Assembly (NCBI GenBank): GCA_010094025.1
Contig: ML991775.1
Coordinates: 186,001-250,000, forward strand
Length of the DNA stretch: 64,000 bases
Reading direction: 5' to 3'
Origin: Viridothelium virens
Taxonomy: Eukaryota > Ascomycota > Dothideomycetes > Trypetheliales > Trypetheliaceae
This document shows, in pieces, positions 11,166-20,799 of this stretch. The position numbers and the translations under genes are program-made. Every line of letters begins with the position of its first letter. The first letter of the stretch is position 1. The notes below the pieces were generated by a model. The model saw nothing but the letters and a program-made list of their open reading frames with translations, ran no database searches and was not told where the DNA came from.

Positions 11166-11869
11166 ACTTAGGCGAAGTTACGAATATCTGAAGGCCGGCA
11201 CTTGGATTTGGATGTCTAATACCTTATGCCTGGGCCCTAAAGCCGTTTCCAATTGTCTAGCATAGGTGAGTGGATGGCTAAGAGTCTCGGCATTGGACTG
11301 ATACTGTCAGACCTAGGAGCGAGAGATAACAAGGAAGAAGAAGGCACTAGCTAAGTTGGCAAAAGATTGCACAAAAGCCTAGCTAGATAGAGCTGCAGCG
11401 TAGCGATTATGTACACGTGTGTACACAAAGGTAAAATGAGTGCGCGTATAGGCGAAATGAATGTGTGTAACGTAAGACCACGTGCCAGACCATGACATTG
11501 TTTGCCTTCTTTCCCTCCTCAGAGATGTAGTTCCCAACAGTCCTGCTCGGGGTAGCCTAACTCTGTGGAGGTCAAATGGATGGACCCCCTCTAGAGCTCT
11601 CTAAAGCAGGGGGTCAGAGCTGCCCTGAGAGATCGGCGGCGGGAGTGTCGATCAAACGCGAACCACCTCACCAATGGCGAACTCATCGCCTCGGAGTTGT
11701 TTCTCGTTCATTTTTCCTGTTTCGTAACCTCCCTGGCTTCCGGACGTTTCGCCCTCAGTTTTGCTTCTTGTTCTTGTATAAGTACGCGCTGGACGGTGCT
11801 CATTTGCGCGACGATATCCCATATCCGATACTCCCCTGGACTTCTAGAAACTTACAGTAACCGTCCAAA
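11166..11869. other. Intergenic / promoter of the MFSD10-like gene
   Basis: A 704-bp gap between two plus-strand genes. An alternating GTGTACAC-like stretch (11411-11427) and C/T-rich leader sequence near 11700-11780 are visible. No gene is supported. Confidence 0.45.
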
Positions 11870-13287
11870 ATGGCTGCGCCGGACTTTCGCAAAAGAGTTT
11901 TAAGAGTTATCTTCGTATCCTTACTATTAGATCTAGTACGTCAATTCAAAACCTTTGCTACGAAGCTTTCTGACTATCTAAACAGATATCGTTCACGTTC
12001 ATTCTGCCCCTCTTTCCCAAGCTTCTCGAATTCTACCGCAATCTCGATGCCGAAAGTGGAAATACAAACACCGTGTTGAACCAGGTTCTCCGTGGTCTCA
12101 ATACCTACAAAAACTCCTTCGCCCGCCCGATCAACGATCGCTACGATATCGTCCTGCTTGGTGGGGCACTCGGCTCTCTCTTCTCTCTGTGCCAGGCGAT
12201 TGCAAGTCCTATCATCGGCACTCTGTCGGATACATACGGAAGAAGAACAGCGTTGATGTGGTCAATGGTTGGCAATATCTTATCGGTCGCTTTGTGGGTC
12301 GCTGCAACGGACTTTAGAACATTCCTGGCAAGCCGCGTTGTTGGAGGTTTGAGCGAAGGAAATGTACAATTGGCCCTCGCGATCGCGACGGACATTAGTG
12401 ACGAAAAGCAACGTGGATCCACCATGGCGCTTGTCGGCGTGTGTTTCAGTATAGCCTTTACCTTTGGTCCTGCCCTTGGAGCTTACCTGGCAAACATTAC
12501 AACTGTTGCCGCGAACCCCTTCGCTACCGCCGCAGCTTTCTCGCTCTTTCTTATCGTGACAGAGACCCTGTATCTCTACTTCAGTCTTCCGGAAACCCAC
12601 GTATCCAGCTCCTCCAGCAAGCCTACAGACTCCACACCAACTACGAACGGTCACGCCAAGTCTGCCGCCAACATCAAATCTCCTCGCACTCCAACCACGA
12701 AAGAGCAGCCCCACCGAACCAACTCCCATTTCCTTCTCAACTTCACCCACTTCGCTTTCATTCTCTTCTTCTCCGGCATCGAGTTCTCCCTCCCCTTCCT
12801 CACTTATAACCTCTTCCAATACGACTCCCGCCGCAACGGTAGCCTCCTCGGCTTCATTGGCCTCATCGCCTCTCTCCTACAGGGCTCGCTCGTCCGGCGC
12901 CTTCCACCTCTTCTCAACGTCCGGATCGGCGTTCTCAGCTGTTGCGTCGCTTTCTTCCTACTTTCGCAGATCACTAGCCGAGCGGGTCTCTACGCCGCGG
13001 CGACAGGCTTGGCGGTCACGAGCAGCACGGTGGTCACGGGGCTGACGAGTCTCAGCAGTTTGGAAGCGGGGCAGGAGGAGAGGGGTGGAAAGCTGGGGAA
13101 TCATCGGAGTTGGGGCCAAGTCGGTAGGGCGCTGGGTCCGCTGGTGTTTTGCAGTTTGTATTGGTGGACGGGGCGGGACTTGGCGTATAGGATTGGTGGA
13201 GCGGGGATGATCGGGGTGGCGGGGATTGTATGGGGATTCTTGAGGCAGCCAAAGATTGTTGAAGGTAAGACGGAGAAAGCTGCTTGA
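11870..13287 (+). CDS. Major facilitator carrier, MFSD10/DHA1-like
   Basis: Twelve-helix MFS carrier of the branch that includes human MFSD10 (once called tetracycline-transporter-like). Model: join(11870..11935, 11986..13287), 455 residues. Exon 1 gives MAAPDFRKRVLRVIFVSLLLDL and the intron 11936-11985 joins it to ISFTFILPLFPKLLEFY, completing helix 1. Motif A is present as GTLSDTYGRRTAL between helices 2 and 3, and a long Ser/Thr-rich loop separates the two six-helix halves (about residues 205-245). Substrate unknown: efflux of organic anions or drugs is the usual inference. The coding sequence flips from C-rich (12480-12990) to G-rich (13020-13260). The downstream gene is the convergent subtilase. 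Confidence 0.85.
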
Positions 13288-13814
13288 AGGTAAGCTAGCT
13301 TTGTAAGAGCTGTTTTTATTAGAGGAATCTTTCTCTTTGATTATTGCTATCTTCTTTTGATCCTTAATCTATGAAATATATTCCTTTATGGTGAAAAGCC
13401 TTTATACCATTACAAAATGTGTATCCGGCTTATGATGCGATGTTGCTTAGGGTCCCTTCCGAGGGTTGTTCGACAGGGCAAGCGGGTTGAGAGGGGAGTG
13501 GGAGGGATGAGAAGTAGAGTAGTTTAGCAAGTTTTAAGAGGAAGTAATTACGGGTAATACAGAAGGTCTATTCTTTCTGTCTGTTAAAATATATACAATC
13601 ATTAATGTCTTGATAAGGAATGAATCAAATGTTTTCCTTGCTTAGTTCCCATCCCCTTTCCTATTGCCTAATCCTCCGATTCATACGCACACCATTCATA
13701 TCTCTCGCTGCCTTTGCACCACACTATGACTATTACTACCATAACAGAACGCAACCACTTCCACTACAGTGCTAGACAGAATAAGGAATTTCCAGGACTT
13801 TCGCTCTCAAAGGA
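13288..13814. other. Intergenic between convergent genes, AT-rich
   Basis: A 527-bp gap separating the MFSD10-like carrier and the subtilase, with T/A-rich runs around 13310-13400 and 13540-13640. It marks the start of the AT-rich block that leads into the gene-poor island. No gene is seen. Confidence 0.5.
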
Positions 13815-15363
13815 CTAGCGATGAATGGCTCGGCGATTTGGAGCACCAACGTAAGGCTGAGTATCTAGTTTATCCGGGTTTTGGAATCCATTACTAATGA
13901 GAGTGTTTGGCGTCTCTGGCGTTACTAAGAAACCTTCCAGAAGTCCAGTGTTCCAATTATCTTTCATTCGTTTTATTACTAAGTCGGTATTCGACCGGAT
14001 TCTCTCGTAGCTGATGAAATATGCAAGGACTCCAGATACGTAGGCTGCTGCGATAGAAGTTCCACTGTGAACTCCATACTCATAGACCCCAGCCGCGCAT
14101 TCAATATCATGGCCTGGAGCAGAGACGGCTATTTTCGGTCCATAGTTTGAATCCCAATCTCTTCGATAATAGTTGTCCACCCCTGCAACACACACTGTGC
14201 TTGTCATGTTGCAGGGAAATATATCTCTCGCATCTCGATTTTCATTCCCAGCCGCAACAACAATAGGAATACCAGACTGTTTTGCTCTCCAAATTGCTAG
14301 TTGAACCGCGCGACTATTTGCGTCTCCGCCGAATGACATATTAATAACAGATCCTGCGAAAAATTGGCGAGCAGATGGACTGAATTTCTTAGTATTATGG
14401 GTTTTCCTAATATCACTATTTTATTAGAGAGAAAGAATTAGTACATTAGTATAAAAGCTCACATCCAATTCAGACACTCTAAACTTACTTAAGCGCTCTA
14501 AGAATACTCAGATAGTTGATTGGAGTTGAACCTCCCGTTCCAACTTTGACATTGATAATATTTGCATATTTGGCTGGTCCAAGGTGTGCACCACCAGCAA
14601 CAGACGCGAGACAAGTGCCTAAGACTTATTAGAATAGAAGGATAGAATGAAATAATGACAAAAATATCATTATACCATGAGAATCTTCATCGGTATCCGC
14701 CATCTCGTTCAGCTCACCATCGATGTATGGTGAAATCGCCCAGTTACGAAAGTTGTAAGCTCGGCCCCTAAACTCAATATGGTTGATATTGATCCCTGTG
14801 TCCAAAATATAAATATCCACGTCAAGGCCAGTATTTTTCCAGTGCCAAAATCTGTGTGCATTAGTTGAGCGTTGGGCAAGTTTTCCAGTGGTTGACAGCA
14901 TCGCTAATGAAAAAGGTGCATCATCGTCCACAATCGCTTCAAATCTTTTCGATTGTTTTGACTGCCGTGGTATTGTCATATTCTTCTTAACTCCAAATGA
15001 TTTTACTGAACGTTTATACAGATAAACACTGCCAGTCTCTTCAACCCACTCAACTCCATTATCTTTTCTAACTAGATTATCAATCATAGATTGGTTCGTC
15101 TTAATCGAATATCCAGGAAGAATTTCTAGAGAATGAAAATTATAATTCATAGAAGAAATATTTAGTCCAATATGGATAAGATGATCGTTTAAGGTATAAT
15201 GATCCTTGAGTTTAATAACATAATTGTGTAAGACTGGTTTTGATGAGTTGGAGTAGTTTATGTATGGAACGGAAACGGAAGGGGATGATGCCATGGTCAA
15301 TGCCAATGCCATAGTTGAGGCCATTAGAAGACTTATAAAGGAATATTGAGAAATAAACATCAT
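13815..15363 (-). CDS. Secreted subtilisin-like serine protease (S8, proteinase K type)
   Basis: Model: complement(join(13815..14415, 14489..14618, 14676..15363)), 472 residues. The N-terminus is hydrophobic (FISLLMASTMALALTM) and looks like a secretion signal. Residues about 46-115 fit an inhibitor I9 propeptide (HNYVIKLKDHY, YSIKTN). The catalytic triad is complete: Asp188 in DIYILDTGI, His229 in EDSHGT spanning the first intron, and Ser393 in HSGTSIAAAYVSG; Asn330 in AAGNEN is the oxyanion residue. Both introns keep phase. Base use is AT-rich and unlike the neighbouring GC-rich genes, with many A/T-ending codons. The gene sits at the edge of the 9-kb gene-poor island, so it may be accessory or recently acquired. 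Extracellular proteolysis is the likely role; the substrate is unknown. Confidence 0.88.
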
Positions 15364-16160
15364 TTTGATGTAATAAAAACAAGAAACTTATGCGCTTTTA
15401 GAGTGGAAATCAATGATATTCCGGATGAAATAGCTTTAATGTTAGTCATGTATTTGGAAAAGAATCGTACTATTGTGTTTCCAAATAGAGACAGAGTTCG
15501 CGCTTGTAGTAGAACTAAAAGGGAAAATATTAAGCAAAGGACACTCTCACCAAAAGTGACAGATAGAGGTAAACTGTGTATAAGCAATGTGGCAAAAGTT
15601 GGCTTCCAAAGCTTCTGATACTCTGCCGGTGACGACAGCGGCGTTCTCCGCAGGAGTTTCAGAACAGGTCGCAGAATGACGTAACATAGTATCACACCAC
15701 ATAAACTGCTTTTTCGCATACGTAGAGTTAATCTCGCTCAAACGCAAATATAAGCCCCAGATTCCATTTAAAATAAATAGGCCTAATAATTTGTTTTTTT
15801 TTTTGTTTTCACCCTTTGATCGGGCAAAAGACGGAGATGTAGCACTCTGCTAGACCGTCGGGACTCGAACCCTCATACCGCTCCTCCTTGTATTGGATAT
15901 CTCGACTTTAATTCACTTTAACTTTAACCATCGCTGGTCAGCACGTGATGTGCAAAAGTTCAGAGATTTGTAACACTGGTAGAACACCCTCAGAACGTTT
16001 CCCCTATTAAGGGGATTATAGAGTTTCTCTTTTACTGTTTTGTTCGGGTCTAACGGGTGGACTACCTTATTCGCTGGTAGAGGCAGAGAGTATGCCCTAG
16101 GGGACGCGAAGCCCTTCCACAAAATGACCTTGTACTTCCCTTTAGCTGAGGGAGCATCAG

Positions 16161-16222
16161 CACCCAGTGGGGTAATCTACTTCATGCGGTTCCCTCTGTC
16201 TCAACCACGCTCACCACTGGGA
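16161..16222. repeat. Imperfect hairpin with 8-bp terminal stem
   Basis: CCCAGTGG near 16161 is answered by CCACTGGG near 16215, a perfect 8-bp inverted pair enclosing about 46 bases. It lies in the part of the island that resembles organellar spacer DNA. Role unknown. Confidence 0.45.
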
Positions 16223-17350
16223 GGGGAGGAGGACTCTGCCGCTCCCCCAGTACACGATTTTTACTCAACTTGTTTGTAGGACATAAATTCAGTAGCCCAG
16301 GCAACCCCCCGCTATCAATCTACTCCAGTTTATCGTTCGGAGGATGAACTCTCCCTGGCGGGCTTATTCAACACATCCACGACTGAAGGAGATTTTGACC
16401 GTTCATTTGCTCACTCGCCGTAGAACTGTACAGGACCCCCGAATCACCCCCGTAATGGAGCGAGCCCAGCCCTTCTTGGAGATCAGATAGTGTCCTTTAC
16501 CCCGGATAATTAAAGATCTCCTCAACCCCCCATCTAATAATGAAAGGTTTTGTAAAGACTCTCAATTCAATTCCACAGAACATTTCTGTCCCATTTCATT
16601 GATAACAGCGTCTTTGCCCGTTAGGGCTAATATATAGTCTGTGGAATTCTCTTAGTTGGAACGTTTTCTTTGGGTTGCAAGAGCCGATGCTACCATTACG
16701 TTCGTAAGCCCCCAATGGACATCTCGTCAAGATGGAACTCCATGTCCTTTGTTGCGACAATCCGACCAAGATCGATCGCTCAGAGGGTGGCCCTAATTTA
16801 GTTACAGGCTGATCAGAGTCAGAAATTCAGGAGGAGATACCCAACACAGCTCGAACTAAATCCCCTCGGGGGAAGAGATTGTACCTTGTACAATCCCTTT
16901 CAAAAAGGCCGTGACATAAGAACACACACTCAATTCAGCATCAGCATTCTAGGATTCTAGAAGAGCTTGGTTTAGTTCATCAGGATTTCCTTTCCCTTAT
17001 TCTCTTTTCAAGAAACGAATAAAGTGATAGAAAAAACCCCAATTTAAGCCCACAAACCCACGTCAAGGTACAAGCTCATTTGTGGGGCCCAATCCCCTAT
17101 GCAGTGGGGGGGGACCGCGTCCGAGATCAATCATTGGGAGCTATTTTAAGGGCACTCTAGTGTGTCCTCCCTCAGAAAGATCGAAGACACGTCCCGCTTT
17201 TGTGCATCACTGGGAGCTGTTTATTCAACGACTTCAGCCTATCATTCTTAAAACTAAATCCTTAGCCAGTGGTCCCTGGAAAATGGGGGTTCCGGTATCC
17301 TTAGTGGCCCCTGGATAAAAGGCTCCGGTATCCTGCGTCCTTGGAAGCCA

Positions 17351-17650
17351 GTTTTAACGACTCCAGCCTGTCGACCCGCTGCCAGACAAAGTCTACCTTC
17401 GACCGCGAGCGAGCCCGTCGGCGCTTGGGGCTCTCTGCCTCGAGGCAATGGGTTAGCCGCGACCCATGTCAGCTAGTTTAACGACTCCAGCTTGTCGACC
17501 CGCTGCCAGACTAAGTACAGCTTCGACCGCGAGCGAGCCGTCGGCACCTTGGGCTACGAGGTTGGCCGCGACCCAGGCTCGCTACCAGACAAAGTCTAGC
17601 TTCGACCGCGAGCGAGCCGTCGGCACCTTGGGAATGGGTTGGCCGCGACC
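17351..17650 (+). repeat. GC-rich tandem repeat, three diverged units
   Basis: Three related units begin near 17351, 17475 and 17577 (the last truncated at its 5' end). Shared words are TTTAACGACTCCAGC, CAGAC(A/T)AAGT, TTCGACCGCGAGCGAGCC and TGGGTT(A/G)G(C)CCGCGACC. The units differ by short substitutions and gaps, so the array is old. It is strongly GC-rich against an AT-richer background. No coding sense is evident in any frame. Confidence 0.75.
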
Positions 17651-18042
17651 GCGACCCGGAGAGGCATACCACACTTGTTTCGTTCTAGAGACTTGATTCG
17701 CTTTTCAGCTTGCCCAACTATCTTCTTCAGAACCCATGGACTACTTTTTTGCCAACCTGTATAGATCAATAGTAAATAATGTTCAAAATATTTCGAGATG
17801 TATTTAACCAAAATGATTGCAGATAAAGAGGATATTATGTCATTTGTATATCGTTTCGATTCTGATCAATTAAATTTTGATCAAAATGACTTTGTTGGAT
17901 GTGCCGCATTAGACTGGTGTCTTCGATCCTTGTGTACCAATTGCTTGAATATATGGAGTTCGCTTAGTTCAATCTGCAGTCCAATCTATAACCAGTGGCC
18001 AGTGGTATAGATTGTGCATGCATCGACATACAGAATGTTAAG

Positions 18043-18078
18043 CCCCAACACCGCGGCAAGGTGGAACTCCCGTTGGGG
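18043..18078. repeat. Hairpin element copy 1 (covarying stem family)
   Basis: Outer stem CCCCAAC (18043-18049) pairs with GTTGGGG (18072-18078), 7 of 7. The interior keeps the family word ACCGCGGCAAGGT. See the other four copies at 18282, 18720, 19027 and 19176. Confidence 0.75.
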
Positions 18079-18144
18079 AAAGTTCAGGCATAAAGCCCTA
18101 TGAAAAACCCCTTACTTCCGTGAACCAACCAACGTCATTGCATA

Positions 18145-18232
18145 GATGGGTGCTAAGACCCCGATTACTAGTCAGAAGGCGGAGTTTTCTCTGGCGCGTC
18201 TTACCACTAGACCACCGAAGTAGCTTTCATGG
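18145..18232 (-). other. tRNA-like relic
   Basis: On the minus strand the words TTCGGTGGTCTAGTGG and TAAGAC look like a tRNA D arm with an A box, and about 60 bases later GGGGTCTTAGCACCC occupies the place of a T arm, but its loop is not TTCGANT. I cannot draw a full cloverleaf. It is more likely a decayed tRNA or tRNA-derived fragment than a working gene. Confidence 0.3.
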
Positions 18233-18281
18233 CCGCAGATTTGGTGGATCCCGTTGGTCCCCCTCCTTTCGGAGGCTCAAG

Positions 18282-18317
18282 CCCCGGCACCACGACAAGG
18301 TCGAACCCAGGCCGGGG
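18282..18317. repeat. Hairpin element copy 2
   Basis: Outer stem CCCCGGC (18282-18288) pairs with GCCGGGG (18311-18317), 7 of 7. It is preceded by GTTGGTC and by a second small hairpin CCTCC-TTTC-GGAGG. The interior holds CGAC-AAG-GTCG, a possible inner stem. Confidence 0.78.
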
Positions 18318-18442
18318 AAAAAAACAAATTCAGACATTCAAAAAAGTTTCCAACATCATGTTTTGTTCGGGCCTAACAGATACGGTAGCCCTACCTATAG
18401 TGTCGTTATCACCAATAATAACCGCCATCGGTGTTAAAGGAA

Positions 18443-18525
18443 ACACTACCCACCCTATCACCTTACAGGGGGTCGGATAGTAGACACTTCCCACTCTACT
18501 ACCTTACAGGGGACTGGGGTAGTAA
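18443..18525 (+). repeat. Two tandem hairpin-forming units of about 41 bp
   Basis: Two adjacent units share ACACT(A/T)CCCA at the start and ACCTTACAGGGG in the middle. Each can close a short stem of different sequence: CTATC with GATAG in the first, CTAC with GTAG in the second. They lie between copies 2 and 3 of the larger hairpin family. Confidence 0.6.
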
Positions 18526-18539
18526 TTCCAACATTTCAA

Positions 18540-18690
18540 CGCAATAACTTATGCCAACCATCTTCAAATGCTGCCAAATCCTAACAAACGGATTATCTTG
18601 ATCTTGATCCTTGCGGATCAGATCATAGTCTTCAAGACTGTTCCCCTCAAGACGAAGTCTAGGGAGTTAGATCCTGTTGGTCCACCTCGT
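18540..18690 (+). other. Possible group I intron remnant
   Basis: The words ATGCTGCCAAATCC (near 18568) and, about 80 bases later, a TAGTCTTCAAGACTG / AAGACGAAGTCT segment resemble in order and spacing the P3-P4 and P7-P8 core of fungal mitochondrial group I introns. I could not draw the full core, so this is a suggestion only. It would support an organellar origin for this part of the island. Confidence 0.25.
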
Positions 18691-18719
18691 AAGGGCGTCC
18701 CCTATACGAAGGCTTCAAG

Positions 18720-18759
18720 CCCCAGCACCACGACAAGGTCGGATCTAAATTCGCTGGAG
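18720..18759. repeat. Hairpin element copy 3
   Basis: Outer stem CCCCAGC (18720-18726) pairs with GCTGGAG (18753-18759), 6 of 7. It is preceded by TGTTGGTCC and a longer side hairpin (CCTCGTA with TACGAAGG). The interior CACCACGACAAGGTCGGA matches the family. Confidence 0.75.
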
Positions 18760-18975
18760 TAAAAACCTCATCAAAGCGTTCCCCGCGTCCGGGTCACCCT
18801 TCTACGAAAAACCCTCGCAGCCGTCCTCAGCATAGCCTGCGGCCCTGCCAGCTACTGATATGCACCTACTGGGGCCCCAGCACAGTACACACCAGTCCAG
18901 TCTATGCCTCCTGCTCCGTGGTTTGTTTAAGGATGGGTCCTGTCAGTTGGCCATGGCTCATAAGGTGCAAGAGAT

Positions 18976-19003
18976 GGGGGCCCCCCGGGGGGGCCCCCTC
19001 TCA
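18976..19003. repeat. Near-palindromic G/C block
   Basis: Alternating blocks of G and C (GGGGGCCCCCC then GGGGGGGCCCCC) form a self-complementary stretch just upstream of hairpin copy 4. It takes the place of the side hairpin seen before copies 2, 3 and 5. Confidence 0.6.
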
Positions 19004-19026
19004 AACCCCTTATGCCCAGGAGCAAG

Positions 19027-19063
19027 CCCCGGCACCGCGACAAGGTCGGACCCTTCGCCGGGG
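19027..19063. repeat. Hairpin element copy 4
   Basis: Outer stem CCCCGGC (19027-19033) pairs with GCCGGGG (19057-19063), 7 of 7. The interior CACCGCGACAAGGTCGGA matches the family, with CGAC-AAG-GTCG as a possible inner stem. Confidence 0.78.
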
Positions 19064-19175
19064 GATTATTAGGAATCTCTTTTCAGAGGTTCCGAATAGA
19101 AATAGATCGCAAGCAAGCGAGCTTACATCGCTGATCCTTTTCAATGAGTTCTGTTGGTCACCCTATTGGGTTAAG

Positions 19176-19214
19176 CCTCGACACCACGGCAAGGTCGAAC
19201 TCAAATCGTCGAGG
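19176..19214. repeat. Hairpin element copy 5
   Basis: Outer stem CCTCGAC (19176-19182) pairs with GTCGAGG (19208-19214), 7 of 7, with three positions changed on both sides relative to copy 2. It is preceded by TGTTGGTC and a small CCC-TATT-GGG hairpin. Confidence 0.78.
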
Positions 19215-19439
19215 GAAAAAAACATTGGAACTTATAAAGCTCCAATCGAAAACTCAACCAATCACAGTACTGATTCAGTCTGGTTTTTATACTACGCACC
19301 CCACAAAGCTTTCAGTGTAATGATGATTATTTTTTTCTATGTAAGTTATAGCTCTTTCTAAGTGATAATTTTGTGATACATGAATTTGGGGTGTGATTCA
19401 TGAACTTGATGTGCTGTGTGAGTGTAGGGATATGTCAAA

Positions 19440-19745
19440 ATGAATTTGGTGCTGGGGGTTGACATGAATTTGGTGTTAGGGAGAGGGGTGATATGAATTT
19501 GAGGAGAGGGGGAATACAAATTTGGGGAGACGGGAGAGCGGGGATATGAATTTGGGGAGAGCGAAGAAGGGGGATATGAATTTGGGGAGAGGGGAGAGGG
19601 GAGAGATGAATTTGGGGAGAGAGCGAAGAGAGAGGATATGAAGATTTGGGGAGAGAGCGAAGAGAGAGGATATGAAGATTTGGGGAGAGGGGAGGGATGA
19701 ATTTGGGGAGAAGGGGAGAAGAGAACAGGGGTGATAAGAAACTGG
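19440..19745 (+). repeat. Polypurine minisatellite, ATGAATTTGGGGAGAG-type units
   Basis: About ten diverged units each begin ATGAATTTGGGGAGA or ATGAAGATTTGGGGAGA and continue with variable runs of GAG and GGGA; unit length is about 25-36 bp. The plus strand is nearly all purine. Two adjacent units (about 19618-19690) are almost identical, which suggests recent slippage. Related words (TGAATTTGG) continue upstream to about 19380. Confidence 0.8.
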
Positions 19746-20036
19746 GGGTAGACAAAAAGAAAAACTCTACCACTCTAACCCCCCATCCTTGCCTCCACTA
19801 CCACTACCACACACTCCTCCCCATCCCAGGGATTTGATGTCAAAAGCCAATTGCCAAGAGTTAGGGAGAACATCGGCTGAAGTTTTGAACAATGTCGGGT
19901 TTGGGGACAAGCAAGGAGAGATTTGCTCCTCGCAGTTGAATCCCAAAACCCACAAAAATCACAACGCAAAGATGGAAAGCACAAACAGGGAAGAAAGTCA
20001 GTCCGTATTTTAACACAGAACTGACTTATAACGTAA

Positions 20037-20220
20037 AAAGCAGTACCATCTAAAGGGGCATACAGGGGCATACAGGAGGTACGGATGCAGGAGGTACGAA
20101 TGTAGGAAGCGTAAAAAGCAGTACATATGAACGGGCATACGGGAGATACGAACATAGGAAGCCTAAAAAACAGTACATCTGAAGGGGCATACAGGAGGTA
20201 TGAACGTAGGAAAAATCAAT
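20037..20220 (+). repeat. Diverged tandem repeat with CAGTAC and GGCATACAGGAGGTA words
   Basis: At least three units start with TAAAAA(G/A)CAGTA (20034, 20109, 20164) and continue with GGGGCATACAGGAGGTACG and a TAGGAAG tail. Unit length varies from about 54 to 75 bp because the GGCATACAG and AGGTACG words are themselves duplicated in the first unit. Confidence 0.7.
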
Positions 20221-20278
20221 GTTCTCCCAGCTCCACCAGAGCAAAGCGTAATGACCATCAAATCCCCCCAAACCCACC

Positions 20279-20323
20279 GGAGGTCCAGTCCAGAGGTCCA
20301 GTCCAGAGGTCCAGTCCAGAGGT
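20279..20323 (+). repeat. 13-bp direct repeat, three exact copies
   Basis: AGGTCCAGTCCAG occurs three times in a row and is followed by a partial fourth copy. The period is not a multiple of three, so it is unlikely to be coding. Confidence 0.85.
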
Positions 20324-20799
20324 GGAAGAGTTTCTCAACCACACAGACACAAACACAAACAAAAACTGAAGCCAAAGCACCACTGCCTTCGGCAACGCAG
20401 GCTCCAATTCCAACCCCACAAGAGAACCTGAGGAGCCTCCCCGTATGTCCCCCACAATTTCCCCCGTCCACACTTCGAATCCTCATAACGTCATCCCCCA
20501 AAGAACCTGCGTATATCCCAACTTCCAGCCCAATTTCCAGCGCACAACTTCTGCGCCCCACAAAGTTTTCCCCCAAGAACACCTGACACCACCCTGACAA
20601 CGTCATCCTCCAAGACGTAAGACAGCTCGCCGTCCTTCAGTCCTCAGCTGAGACTTTTTAAAAGCGTCTCATTTCCTCCAAATGCCCCCCAGATCCCACA
20701 ACTTCATAACTTCAAGCTCTCTGACGCCAGCCAAACCTCCACCATCGAAGACAGTTCCCACTGATGGGCAAATGGATCGTAGGCTCTTTTGACTTTCGG

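Noticed and set aside
15360-15719. A 119-codon hydrophobic minus-strand frame upstream of the subtilase
   Set aside because: AT-rich sequence yields Leu/Ile/Phe-rich frames by chance; no conserved pattern is seen.
15838-15895. GGGTTCGAGTCCC on the minus strand as part of a tRNA gene
   Set aside because: Only a 3-bp T stem can form and no D arm or acceptor pair lies at the right distance; at best a scrap.
17798-18010. A 70-codon plus-strand frame (MYLTKMIADKEDIM...) as a homing endonuclease fragment
   Set aside because: No LAGLIDADG or GIY-YIG motif is visible, and the frame is short.
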